Of a DNA stretch of 64,000 bases, positions 1 through 9,453 are shown piece by piece (position 1 is the stretch's first letter; every line of letters starts with the position of its first letter). The notes under the pieces are model-generated. The model saw only the letters and a program-made list of their open reading frames with translations, was not told the DNA's origin and made no database searches. Both the position numbers and the translations under genes were made by a program. This DNA is from Shewanella halotolerans. GTDB taxonomy: Bacteria; Pseudomonadota; Gammaproteobacteria; Enterobacterales; Shewanellaceae. The stretch covers positions 3,906,001 to 3,970,000 of the forward strand of contig NZ_CP080417.1 of the NCBI RefSeq assembly GCF_019457535.1, given 5' to 3'.

Positions 1-3000
1 TCGCTGGCAGAACCACCAATGAAGTCACCAGACACTGGATCATAGGCCAGCCCAGAGATAGCGCCGACACCAGGACAGACACGCTTGCCTGTCACCATCA
101 GCTTGCTTGGGTCGATCTCATGAATACAGTCGTCGGCAAACAGCGTCGCCTGCCACAACATGCCGGTGCGGCTGTTATAGGCGCCGTCGGTTAACAATCC
201 GCCTTCAGGCAGCATGGCATCTAAGTCGATCACTTCGCCGGCTGGTTTGCCTTCTGCGTCATAGCGATACAACTTGTTGTCACCGCCAAATATCTTAACG
301 TTGTTCACCCACAAAGAGCCGCTGCTGCGATCCATGGTGGCGCTATAAGGAACGGCCAAGCCAAGACTCGATTTCTCGACTGACTCACCAAAGCCTAACT
401 CAGCCTCCGCCATCGGATTTTCCAGCTCGCCCTCGACGGTCGCGGCCAATTCACCCAGTCGGTAATTCACCTCTCGGCTACCCACGTTCTTGACCGTCAG
501 GCTCAGCTCACTCTGCTTACCGCTGCGCACGGTTGCCGCAAGCTCTGGCTGATCCACCTCCAGCATACCCGCCTTAAGGCTAAGGTGCTGCACGGCAATC
601 TTGTTGTCGGTAACGGTCAACTGGCTGTTACTCACGCCATAGCCGCTCTGGGTCGCCGAGACAATCTGGCTGCCTGCGCTTTCAAACAGACGATATTGCC
701 CCTCGGTGTTGCTCGATACCTGAGTATCGCCCAGCCATACCTTGGCCTGTGCGATAGGCGCTTGGGTGTTGGCATCTGTGATGTTACCCACGGCCAAACC
801 ACCCTGCTCCATGGCACAACCCAGACCAAACTCGACGTCGTCGATTTGCGCCCACCAATCCCAGGCAAATTCGTTGGCATTATGGTAGCGCCAACGCAGA
901 CGGAAGTTGCTACCGCCCACTAAGGCTTCGCCAATATCCACGTTAACCACTGTACCTTGTTCGCTGGCATTAGCCGAGTGCAGGGTCTGCCACTCGCCGC
1001 CATCGACGCTGATGTCCATATCCAAGGCCGAGTCGCCGGATGGGCGGAAGCCCTCCTTGAAACGAACCGTGGTGAAGCCACCCAACTCGGCAACTGACAT
1101 GATAGGCGTTAGCAGTGAGGAGTCATACGCCTTACGGCCACCCTTATCACTGTCGATAGAGGCCGCAAGCCCCTCACCCGTAGTGTTGTTAGGACGTTCC
1201 CACTGCTCGTTGGTCTTCCAGATAACACCGGTACCTGCGGCATCGACGACTGTCCAGCCTTGAGGCGGGAAGTCTGGCGACTCGAAGTTCACCAGTGATG
1301 CTGTGTTGGTATCTATCTTGCGGTAACCCAGGGCGCTACAGACCTGCTTGTCTACCGCCAGGTTAAAGGCAAGACCACTCACGCCATCGCCGCCTGGCAC
1401 TAGATCCATGGTCTCTGGCAGATAGCCAGGTGCACGGGCGGTGATCGCCACAGGCCAGCCTTCATAACCCACGACGCTAAAGCTGCCATCGATCGCATCG
1501 GTAGCGATCGGCGTAGTCGGGATCAGCTCACCGTTCTGGCCGATCGCACCGGGTACGCCCCAGCCGTGACCTGAACCGTCGTTGATCTTGCCCGAAATCG
1601 TCACCTGAGGCATCTCGGTCAAGACCACGTTGCGCTCTAAATCAGAGTCCTTGGCCACAGAGACACTGCCCTGGCTCGCCTTGGTATGACCGTATGCACG
1701 GGCCGACACCTGATAATCGCCCACAGGCAGTTGCAGCTGATACTTACCTTCAGCGTCGGCCACAGTGCTGTAAGGGCCGGCAACCACTTCGGCGTTCGCC
1801 AGTGGCAAGCCAGTGACGCTGTCGGTCACCACACCGTGAAGCATACCGGTAGGATCGGCCACACAGTTAGGGAAGCTGAACTTGCCGATGCGAGTAGCCC
1901 ACATAGACTCGAAGTCGTGATCGGCGCCATACTCCTGGGTATACCAGAAGCTACAATCGTCCGTCGGGTCGATCGTCATCATGCTGCGCTTACCATAGTG
2001 ACCATCGAAGGAGTTCACCTGGGCCGCCTCGGCATCCACCAGCACCTGCTCAGCCAATGAGATCTGACCCAGAGGATCGCCGTTCAAACGGCCGGTATAG
2101 CGTACAGAAGGCAGCATCTCTTCACCCGAGATGGCGTAACCCATGCCTATGTTGCCCGTGGCATCCATCGCCATACTCGCCAGCCAGCGGTGGTTGGCGT
2201 CCGGGGCATAGCTGCCCTGCTGATAGATCTCGGCGCCTGCACCCAGGTTGCGGATCTCATACCAACGTACACCGAAGTGTTGCTCGCCCACGTCAACCGT
2301 ATGGTTAACCACCAGGCTCTGGTGGTCGCCAAACTGTCTAAAGGCGGCGCGGTACATCAGCTTCTCTTGGTAGGCTTTCAGGGCGTTGTAAGAATCGCCA
2401 CCCCAGGAGTCCTGCTCGATACAGGTATTGCCACAGGCCTGGTTAATATCAAATGGCTCGGTCGCCAGCGCAGCGACCTGGCTGAACTGACTGTTTTGCG
2501 GGTTGTTCCAGTCGGTCTTGAAGGCCCAAACCTGGATCTCATCCTGGGCACTGCCATGGACCTTATCGTCCTGCAGGCTGAGGAAATAGTTAGGTGTCCC
2601 GGCGGCAGGCGCGCGCTTACCGTCGAGATCCACCGGCAGCAGGTTTGCTGTCAGCGGCGCATCGAAATAGATAGAACGTGCAGGTACGCCGTAGAGCATC
2701 TTGTCACGTTCAAACACCACGGCGGCGGTACCGGCTTTGCTGTTGTCGCTCTTGTTGTGTTGATTGGCCGACAGATAATAACCGTCGCTCCATACGCCGA
2801 GCTGGGCGCCGTTGTGCCACTTGTCGCCGTTTAATTCAAATTCATATAGATGCCAGTCGCCGGTAGGATCGCTGGTCTTAGAAACGGCGAAACATTGACG
2901 GCTCTCCTTTCCGGAGACATAGGCGTGTTGGGTCACTACCCAGCGGTCGGCGAGCTGATCGTAAAGCACGATAGGCTCACGCTCAGTGGTCGGGCTCTCC

Positions 3001-3581
3001 CAGGGTTTAGCCGGAGCCGGGTTGGCATTAGGGTCGCCACAGACACCGCCCAGACGCTTCCAGAACTCTGTCATCGGGGTGCGGTCAACCAGCAGGTTGC
3101 CCTCTTTGTCCCACACGGCAAATGCCATGTTGACCACCTGAACATAGTGGTCGCGGCCGACATCACCCGCCACATCAGGCATTGCAGCCTCATTGAAACC
3201 GCTACGGGTTAGGCCATCGAAGTTCAGCTCGGGGGCTGGCATGGCGCCTGTGCCAGGCTCAGCTTGCACCACGGTATCGCTGTACTGCTCCAGTGCAACG
3301 GCCGAAGCCATCTGCTCCTGGTATTGAGCTTCCATCAGCGCCTGATTCGAGGCCGAGATGCTAGGTTTGGCCAGCTTGGTCTGAGCTGTCGGTTGGAATT
3401 TTAGTTTATTACTCACCAGCATCTTGTTGGCGAGTTTCACCAAAGGTGTCGACGACGCTTGGTTCAATGACTCCCCGACAACCGGAGAGCTGGCTGCACA
3501 AGAAAAGGCGCTGACCGTCGCCAATAATCCCGCTAGCCCCACAGAGCTGCAGCCTTGCCATGTTGACTTTTTGATACCCAT
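1..3581 (-). CDS. Giant secreted multidomain protein, 3' end beyond window (partial)
   Basis: About 1193 codons are read on the minus strand and the frame is still open at the window edge, so the C-terminus is missing. The ATG follows an AAGGAG-type ribosome binding site and the first ~28 residues form a signal peptide (MGIKKS, hydrophobic core, AFSCAAS). It is a paralogue of the protein at 4448-9055: both carry an N-terminal block with the pattern DVxGDVGxxHYVQxVN, then FWYTQEY and RIGxFxFPNC, a carboxypeptidase-regulatory-like domain, jelly-roll-like segments ending in WxxxDDxxxxxGC, and a late NHL/propeller-like block (GLAYDPVSGDF). No catalytic motif was recognised. If it matches its paralogue it should end in a GlyGly-CTERM sorting tail, but that part is not visible. 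It has its own promoter region with a palindrome at 3740-3761. Export is well supported; function is unknown. Confidence 0.8.
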   Translation of the reverse strand, partial: MGIKKSTWQGCSSVGLAGLLATVSAFSCAASSPVVGESLNQASSTPLVKLANKMLVSNKLKFQPTAQTKLAKPSISASNQALMEAQYQEQMASAVALEQYSDTVVQAEPGTGAMPAPELNFDGLTRSGFNEAAMPDVAGDVGRDHYVQVVNMAFAVWDKEGNLLVDRTPMTEFWKRLGGVCGDPNANPAPAKPWESPTTEREPIVLYDQLADRWVVTQHAYVSGKESRQCFAVSKTSDPTGDWHLYEFELNGDKWHNGAQLGVWSDGYYLSANQHNKSDNSKAGTAAVVFERDKMLYGVPARSIYFDAPLTANLLPVDLDGKRAPAAGTPNYFLSLQDDKVHGSAQDEIQVWAFKTDWNNPQNSQFSQVAALATEPFDINQACGNTCIEQDSWGGDSYNALKAYQEKLMYRAAFRQFGDHQSLVVNHTVDVGEQHFGVRWYEIRNLGAGAEIYQQGSYAPDANHRWLASMAMDATGNIGMGYAISGEEMLPSVRYTGRLNGDPLGQISLAEQVLVDAEAAQVNSFDGHYGKRSMMTIDPTDDCSFWYTQEYGADHDFESMWATRIGKFSFPNCVADPTGMLHGVVTDSVTGLPLANAEVVAGPYSTVADAEGKYQLQLPVGDYQVSARAYGHTKASQGSVSVAKDSDLERNVVLTEMPQVTISGKINDGSGHGWGVPGAIGQNGELIPTTPIATDAIDGSFSVVGYEGWPVAITARAPGYLPETMDLVPGGDGVSGLAFNLAVDKQVCSALGYRKIDTNTASLVNFESPDFPPQGWTVVDAAGTGVIWKTNEQWERPNNTTGEGLAASIDSDKGGRKAYDSSLLTPIMSVAELGGFTTVRFKEGFRPSGDSALDMDISVDGGEWQTLHSANASEQGTVVNVDIGEALVGGSNFRLRWRYHNANEFAWDWWAQIDDVEFGLGCAMEQGGLAVGNITDANTQAPIAQAKVWLGDTQVSSNTEGQYRLFESAGSQIVSATQSGYGVSNSQLTVTDNKIAVQHLSLKAGMLEVDQPELAATVRSGKQSELSLTVKNVGSREVNYRLGELAATVEGELENPMAEAELGFGESVEKSSLGLAVPYSATMDRSSGSLWVNNVKIFGGDNKLYRYDAEGKPAGEVIDLDAMLPEGGLLTDGAYNSRTGMLWQATLFADDCIHEIDPSKLMVTGKRVCPGVGAISGLAYDPVSGDFIGGSAS

Positions 3582-3739
3582 CAAAAGTCTCCTTATTATA
3601 GGTTTACCTTGGCTCACGTCGTCATTGGGCGCCCTAAGACACACTCTTATCTAAAGTCGCCACTAAAGTTGACGTGATTTGCCGTTATTCGATGCTTGTG
3701 TGTATACCAGTGATACAAACTACCCGTTATTGCGCGCGG

Positions 3740-3761
3740 CCAACTGACAAAGATCAGTTGG
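3740..3761 (-). promoter_or_regulatory. Palindrome P1 upstream of the secreted-protein gene, class II spacing
   Basis: CCAACTGA and TCAGTTGG are perfect 8-bp arms around CAAAGA. The core AACTGACAAAGATCAGTT is identical at 9205-9222 and, inverted, at 10212-10229. Read toward the gene, CTGATCTTTGTCAG ends 21 nt before TAGTTT (3717-3722), a TANNNT -10 candidate. The core resembles an FNR-family box (TTGAT-N4-ATCAA) with C/G at the outer positions. The regulator is inferred, not shown. Confidence 0.6.
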
Positions 3762-3763
3762 GC

Positions 3764-4378
3764 TCAAAGATTGTGCGCTAACAGCGCCTTTAGCTGTTTG
3801 GCCTTAGCCAGTAACACCTGTTGCTGGGCCTGATAGGCAGGCACGGCATCCACTAACGTGCTGCCCACGGTGAAGGCGGCGGCATACTTGGGCTGCTTGA
3901 TACGCTCTTTCTTATCCAGATACTTGTCGCTGCCATGCTTGAACTGTTCGAGACGCGGTGACAGCGCCGCCATGGCGTCCAGAGACTTATTGGTGGCCTG
4001 AATCACCTGGGCCAGCTTGGCTGGGTCTTGCTCGGCTTCGATGGCCGCACTCAGCTTGGCGTTGACCTCGCTCGCCTGCTCGAGATAGGCGTTTAGCCGT
4101 TCGGCGTAGGGATAGCTGCCCTGGCTGAAATCTGCCGAGGTTAGCGGCGACAGCGCGTTGAGCCCCGGCAGATAGTTATCGCGCTGCACCTTGGCGAAAT
4201 GAGCCGAGATGGCCATAAAATCCAGCATCAGCTGTGATTGATCCTGATTGAGTTGATGATAGGGATCGCTGGCCACCTTGCGGGCATGGGCCAGATCGCG
4301 CCAGCCTACCGTTTCGGCTTGGGCGCCGCTGGCCAGCAAGGCGATAGAGATGGCAAAAACAGAGAGGAAACGTGACAT
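3764..4378 (-). CDS. Exported protein of unknown function, between the giant paralogues
   Basis: A 204-residue protein with a clear signal peptide (MSRFLSVF, hydrophobic core, GAQAE) and a good ribosome binding site (GGAG, 8 nt before the ATG). The mature part is Ala/Gln/Lys-rich and predicted almost entirely alpha-helical, which suggests a periplasmic helical-bundle or coiled-coil protein. No cysteines or catalytic motifs are seen and I do not recognise the family. It starts 69 nt after the upstream giant gene on the same strand, so the two are probably co-transcribed. Its stop lies just before palindrome P1, which serves the next gene. A role linked to export or anchoring of the neighbours is only a guess from position. 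Confidence 0.75.
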   Translation of the reverse strand: MSRFLSVFAISIALLASGAQAETVGWRDLAHARKVASDPYHQLNQDQSQLMLDFMAISAHFAKVQRDNYLPGLNALSPLTSADFSQGSYPYAERLNAYLEQASEVNAKLSAAIEAEQDPAKLAQVIQATNKSLDAMAALSPRLEQFKHGSDKYLDKKERIKQPKYAAAFTVGSTLVDAVPAYQAQQQVLLAKAKQLKALLAHNL

Positions 4379-4447
4379 ATCGATTTCTCCAATTTGAATG
4401 CTAAAGGTAGAAAGCCAGCGCGAGGCTTCGCGCTGGCTTAATCACAC

Positions 4448-7400
4448 TTATGAACGACGCGCTTGGCGACGGCTAAACAGTGAGCCGACACCCAGTAGCA
4501 GCAGTAGGACTGGGCCTAAGCTACCACCGCTGGACTTCTTGTCTTCCAGCTCAACCGTGGCTATGGTTGCCGCGTTCAGGGTCGCACCACCAGTCGGTTG
4601 TGACAGTGCCACACTGAAGGACTCCATAGACTCCTCGACATCATCGCTCAGCAGCTTGATGCTGATGGTCTTGTCGGCCATGTCCATGTCCTCCCACTTG
4701 ATGACGCCCCAGGCGGCTTCGAAGTCTTCACCCGCCTTGGCCGTTGCATCCAGAGTGCGGTACTCCAGGGTCAAGGCGTTGTCGCTGCCACCTTGACGTG
4801 AAACCGTCAGGGTCACAGTGCCATCGGCCTCGTTAGCCTCATAGTGAGTCACGGCAAAGCCAAGTACGCCAGGGACACGCTCATTCACGGTCAGTTTCAC
4901 CGGAATAGACTGCATCTTGTATGGGCTGTTGCTGTTGAGCAGCACCTGAACCTCATACTCGCCCGGCGCCATGTTGGCGGCGTCCACATCCAGGGTCACC
5001 TGCTGGTTACCCGCGACACTCAGTTCACCGACGTTAGGGTTAAGCGATAACCAGTTCACATCCTGGAAGTCACACACGCCAGTCTCGCCAGACTCGATCT
5101 CGAACAGCTTCTGCGCTTCGATATCCAGCGCCCACAGATGACCCTGACAATCGATAGTCAGACCCGAACCACCACCGTCGGCACGGCCGTCGATGGCGTA
5201 ACCGCCGATCACCTGGTAATCGTTCGCCACATCCAGGATGTAGATATCGATATCCATAGGCTTGAAGCTGTTGGTCGCCACAAACAGGTGCTGCGATGTT
5301 GGGTTGAAGGCTAGGCCTGAGATAGGCAGACCCACATCGGTCGACTCAAGCAGAGTACCGTCGCTGCTGAAACGATGGATCAGACCGTCGATGAATGAAC
5401 CCGAGAAGAACTGATCGTTCACCGCGTCATAGGCCAGGCCACGCTGCGAGGTAGTCACGTCAGGACATAGACGCTTGCCAGTAGCCTGCTTCTCAACTGG
5501 ATCCAGCTCGTAGATACAACGCTCACCGCCCACCATGATCTGCCAGAACTTGCCACTGCGACTGTTATAGGTCATGCCAGCGTGGGCACCACGTGTAGTC
5601 ATCAGCGGATGCAGGTCGATCTTGTCTTCGGTCTTGGTACCATCTTGCTTGAAGCGATAGACCTTATCGTCACCACCGAACACACCCAGGTTGTTGATCC
5701 AGAGATCGCCCGTTGACTGGTCGAAGACCACGCCGTTAGAGGCTACTAGATCTACTGCCCAGCTCTGTACCACCTGGCTCTCTTCGAGATCAGCCTGTGG
5801 CAGTATGAAAGGCACGCGGATGTTACGGGTCGTCAGATCCCACAGGTTCTTAGGTCCAAACTTACGACCGCCGATAGCCAGCTTAGGCCCTTCGACAGGC
5901 GCGGCCTGCGGTGCATTGATCTCGCCTAGCTTGAAGGTAAGATCGTTGCTGCCCGAGTTTTGGATCTCGAAGCTTTCGCTCAGGTTACGACCACTGGTCA
6001 CAGCCAGCTCGATGGTTTCAGTTTCAGAGCTGAGACGACCCGCCTTAACGCTGAAGTCCTTGGCAGTCACTTCATCGGCAGCCACGCTGACATTCTCTTT
6101 CACGTCGGCATAGCCGGCCTGATGCAGGTTAAGCTGCTGCTCGCCCTGGGCCGAGAAGATCACATACTGACCCTGGTTATCGCTCATCGCCTTGTTACCC
6201 AGACCGTCGATGATCTCGACGTTGGCTACCGGCAGTTGAGTGTTGAAGTCGGTAATGGTACCAGCCACCAGGCCACCCTCTAGCGAGCTACAACCACGGG
6301 CGATAGAGATATCATCTACCTGAGCCCAGTTATCCCACTGCTTGTTGTCACCATAGATGTGGTGATAATGCCAACGCAGACGGAACTCGCTCGCGCCTAG
6401 TACCTCAGCGGCCAGATCGTAGTCAACCAGACGCTCTCTGGCGGTATCTGGATAGCTCAGCAGCGTCTTCCAGGCGCCGCCGTCGACACTGATGTCGAGA
6501 TCAACCATAGAACCGCCGAAGATGCCACCGACGAAGTCCAACTTGAACTGCAGTGCCGTGCTCTCTTCCAGGGCGCTGACCTGAATGCTTGGTGATACCA
6601 GGCTGGTGTCATACTTACCCCAACCGTAACGGTCGTTATCTACCGCCGCAGCCTTACCGCTACCGCCGGTAAAGTTAGGACGATCCCAAGCGGTATTAGT
6701 ACGCCACTCGATATCATCACCAGTTGCGTCATTAACCACGGTCCAGCCCGCAGGAGGAAAGGTCTCACCATCGAAGTCTTCGACAATACCGTAGGCCTTG
6801 TAACCTGGCGCGCTACAGACGCTGTTGTTTACATCCAGCGCTATGGTCACACCGTTGGCGATCTGAGTATCGCTCGCCACGAAGTCAAGTGACTTCTCGT
6901 GATAGCCGCTCAGCGCAGTCGAGGCAGTGATCTTATAGCCCCAGCCCTGATAAACCTCGACGCTGAACTCGCCGGTTGCCGGGTCGTTCATCAACTCAAG
7001 GTTTGGCGCCAGTTCGCCAGCAAGGGCCAGCTTGGCCGCCAATGGCCAGCCATGACCACTGTTGTCCACCACCTTACCGCTTAGGGTAACCAGTGGCAGT
7101 GGCGACAGTGAATCACTCAGCGTCTGCTCGCTATCTTCGGCGATCGCCAGATCCGCGTGCTTGGCTTCTTGGTAGCCGTAGGCGCGAACACTCACGTCAT
7201 AGCTGCCGACAGGCATGGTCACTTCATAGTGGCCATTCTCGTCAGTAAAGGCGGTCACCGCGCCGGCTTTCACCATGGCATTGGCCAGTGGCTTACCTTC
7301 GACGCCGGTCACAGTGCCGACCAGTGTGCCCTGAGGACCAGTGGTACAGTTAGGGAACTTGAAGGAGCCGATGCGTGTCATCCAGTCGATATCACCGGCG

Positions 7401-9055
7401 TTAAGATCACCATAGTATTCCTGGGTGTACCAGAAGGTACAGTCGTCTACCGGGTCCACACTCATGGTGCTGTAGTCACCCCAGCGACCGTTGGCGCCGC
7501 GCTGTGAACTGCCACCAGCCACCAGCTCGTTTTCACCCTGTGGCATGGTATTTAGGGGATCCGATGCCAGACGGCCGGTATAACGTACCGACGGATAGGT
7601 GTTAGGGCCAGAAACCGTGTACCCCAGGGCGATGTTGCCCACGGCGTCCATGGCGACACTGCCCATCCAGCGGGTATCGCTATCAGGCGCGTAGCTGCTC
7701 TGCTGATGAACCACAGGCGTGGTGCTTGGGTTGCGGATCTCGTACCAGCGTGGGCTCCAGCGATTGGTATCGGCGTCGCCGGTAAACACTGTATGGTTGA
7801 GCACCATGGCCTCATGATCGCCATAGTTACGATAGGCGAGACGGAACATGAGACGATATGGAATGCGGTCCAGATAATCTTCGCTGCTCACGTCAGGCTG
7901 AGGAATACAGCCACCCTTACAGCCACTGAACTCCATGCCGGTCACCGGCAACATGGCGATCTGCTCGAAAGTAGATAGCTCTGGATTTTGCCAATCTGTC
8001 TTGAAGGCCCAGATATGCAGCTCATCGGTGGCAGGCCCCTGGCTGTCATCGATAGGTTGCACGAAGTAGTTAGGCGCCCCTTCCGGTGGCGGCGTCAGAC
8101 CATCGAGGTCGGCCGGTAGCATACCGCCCAGCTCTGGTGCAGGATCGTCGAAGTAGACCATGCGGGCTGGTTCACCGCGCAGCATCTTCTCACGCTCGAA
8201 CACCACGGCGCCGGCGCCGCCCCACTGATCTTCACGACCATCGAGGTAGAATTGGTTCACCGACATATAGTAACCGTCTGGCCACACACCGAAGTGCGGG
8301 TAGTCGTTCATCTTGATGTCGCTGATCTTAAAGTCATACAGGTGCCATTCACCGGTAGGATCCGGCGTCTTAGACACGGCGATACACTCGTGGTAGTCCG
8401 ACTGGTTGATGGCGAACTGGCTCATCATCCAGCGATCCGCGAGGGGATCGTAGAGCACGATAGGGTCACCATCGTTGTTCTGGGCACAGATGCCCCCCAG
8501 GCTCTTCCAAATCGCATTGGTCGGCGTTGGCGGGATCAGCTGATTGCCCTGCTTGTCCCAGATGGCGAAAGAGACGTTAACCATCTGCACATAGTGATTC
8601 GGGCCGACATCGCCTGTGGTATCGGGCGGGGCAACACGGTTGATATTGTCGATGCCGTCGAAACTCATCAGCGGCGCTGGCATGTTGTCGCCGAGGAAGT
8701 CACGCTGCACGGGATCGGCTGCGTCCAGGGCCAGGACGCCCATCGTCTTACTGGATTTACTCAGACCAGAGGCGCTCTTACCCATGCCACCAACGAAGGG
8801 AAGTTCGAAGTTTTGGATGATTTCGCTGGTCTTACGGGTGGTTTCACCGGACGCCGAATCCATCTTACCGCGCACGAGACGTGCCTTGGTATCTTTGCTC
8901 AAGTTGAGCGCAATATCGCGCAGCGCAGGGATAGTGACGTTATTAACAGACTTACTAACCACAGGTGCTGACGCAGCGGCCTGGGCGTGATTCACCGCCA
9001 TCAGGCTGACAAAGCCGAGACACAGGCTGTTGTATAATGTTGACTTTTTGAACAT
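4448..9055 (-). CDS. Giant secreted multidomain protein with Calx-beta and GlyGly-CTERM tail
   Basis: A 1535-residue protein from the ATG at 9055, chosen because AGGAGG lies 9 nt upstream and a signal peptide (MFKKSTLYNS to NHAQAAA) starts there; upstream in-frame codons give no signal peptide. Order of parts: N-terminal block with PPDTTGDVGPNHYVQMVN, carboxypeptidase-regulatory-like domain, jelly-roll-like segment with cysteines, a second regulatory-like repeat, a propeller-like block (GLAYDAVNDQFF), a Calx-beta domain near the end, then a GlyGly-CTERM tail: SSGGSLGP, a hydrophobic stretch, and RRQARRS. In this family the tail is cut by rhombosortase after type II secretion; that step is inferred from the tail. 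It is a paralogue of the gene at 1-3581. No protease or glycosidase catalytic motif was found, so an adhesive or surface role is possible but unproven. Confidence 0.85.
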   Translation of the reverse strand: MFKKSTLYNSLCLGFVSLMAVNHAQAAASAPVVSKSVNNVTIPALRDIALNLSKDTKARLVRGKMDSASGETTRKTSEIIQNFELPFVGGMGKSASGLSKSSKTMGVLALDAADPVQRDFLGDNMPAPLMSFDGIDNINRVAPPDTTGDVGPNHYVQMVNVSFAIWDKQGNQLIPPTPTNAIWKSLGGICAQNNDGDPIVLYDPLADRWMMSQFAINQSDYHECIAVSKTPDPTGEWHLYDFKISDIKMNDYPHFGVWPDGYYMSVNQFYLDGREDQWGGAGAVVFEREKMLRGEPARMVYFDDPAPELGGMLPADLDGLTPPPEGAPNYFVQPIDDSQGPATDELHIWAFKTDWQNPELSTFEQIAMLPVTGMEFSGCKGGCIPQPDVSSEDYLDRIPYRLMFRLAYRNYGDHEAMVLNHTVFTGDADTNRWSPRWYEIRNPSTTPVVHQQSSYAPDSDTRWMGSVAMDAVGNIALGYTVSGPNTYPSVRYTGRLASDPLNTMPQGENELVAGGSSQRGANGRWGDYSTMSVDPVDDCTFWYTQEYYGDLNAGDIDWMTRIGSFKFPNCTTGPQGTLVGTVTGVEGKPLANAMVKAGAVTAFTDENGHYEVTMPVGSYDVSVRAYGYQEAKHADLAIAEDSEQTLSDSLSPLPLVTLSGKVVDNSGHGWPLAAKLALAGELAPNLELMNDPATGEFSVEVYQGWGYKITASTALSGYHEKSLDFVASDTQIANGVTIALDVNNSVCSAPGYKAYGIVEDFDGETFPPAGWTVVNDATGDDIEWRTNTAWDRPNFTGGSGKAAAVDNDRYGWGKYDTSLVSPSIQVSALEESTALQFKLDFVGGIFGGSMVDLDISVDGGAWKTLLSYPDTARERLVDYDLAAEVLGASEFRLRWHYHHIYGDNKQWDNWAQVDDISIARGCSSLEGGLVAGTITDFNTQLPVANVEIIDGLGNKAMSDNQGQYVIFSAQGEQQLNLHQAGYADVKENVSVAADEVTAKDFSVKAGRLSSETETIELAVTSGRNLSESFEIQNSGSNDLTFKLGEINAPQAAPVEGPKLAIGGRKFGPKNLWDLTTRNIRVPFILPQADLEESQVVQSWAVDLVASNGVVFDQSTGDLWINNLGVFGGDDKVYRFKQDGTKTEDKIDLHPLMTTRGAHAGMTYNSRSGKFWQIMVGGERCIYELDPVEKQATGKRLCPDVTTSQRGLAYDAVNDQFFSGSFIDGLIHRFSSDGTLLESTDVGLPISGLAFNPTSQHLFVATNSFKPMDIDIYILDVANDYQVIGGYAIDGRADGGGSGLTIDCQGHLWALDIEAQKLFEIESGETGVCDFQDVNWLSLNPNVGELSVAGNQQVTLDVDAANMAPGEYEVQVLLNSNSPYKMQSIPVKLTVNERVPGVLGFAVTHYEANEADGTVTLTVSRQGGSDNALTLEYRTLDATAKAGEDFEAAWGVIKWEDMDMADKTISIKLLSDDVEESMESFSVALSQPTGGATLNAATIATVELEDKKSSGGSLGPVLLLLLGVGSLFSRRQARRS

Positions 9056-9179
9056 AGTCAAAAGCCTCCTAGTTATTTTATTACTACCAAAATTGCACCT
9101 TAAGTCCGTGTTACCCACTTAGCATCGATGCGAATTTTTGTCGTTTGAGTGTGGTTGGTTCGTATACACAAGCTGTTTC

Positions 9180-9226
9180 ACACTACAGGCAGAAATAAAT
9201 AGCCAACTGACAAAGATCAGTTTGGC
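9180..9226 (-). promoter_or_regulatory. Palindrome P2 plus -10 candidate for the giant secreted protein
   Basis: The core AACTGACAAAGATCAGTT at 9205-9222 is identical to P1 and P3. Read toward the gene at 9055, the 14-bp inner box ends 21 nt before TAGTGT (9180-9185), the same spacing as at P1 and P3. A leader of about 120 nt follows. No good -35 hexamer is visible, as expected for an activator-dependent class II promoter. Activator identity is inferred only. Confidence 0.6.
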
Positions 9227-9387
9227 GAAAAAAAGCGCCGGCTCACTCGGCTCGGCATGCAGAAAAGCCGTCGTCAGAGCCGACTGGCGTGAATCAGCGG
9301 CTGACCGAGCAGGCAAAAAAATTGAGCTAGAAGTTTGCGACAGAAGGTCGAGATAGAAGGTAAAAATGGGGAAATAGGTGTCACGAA

Positions 9388-9417
9388 AACTGTCTTAGCT
9401 TAAAAGCCAAGACAGTT
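9388..9417 (-). terminator. Hairpin after the response regulator gene
   Basis: AACTGTCTT and AAGACAGTT form a 9-bp stem around a 12-nt loop. On the minus strand it is followed by TTTTCGT, a short T-tract, so termination may be weak. It lies 37 nt past the regulator's stop codon. Confidence 0.5.
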
Positions 9418-9453
9418 AGCGAATGAATGTGTGGTGAATCGGACGCCCTAGGG

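Noticed and set aside
8252..8971. 239-codon ORF on the plus strand inside the giant secreted gene
   Set aside because: Antisense shadow with no recognisable domain; the minus-strand frame has clear domains and homology to its paralogue.
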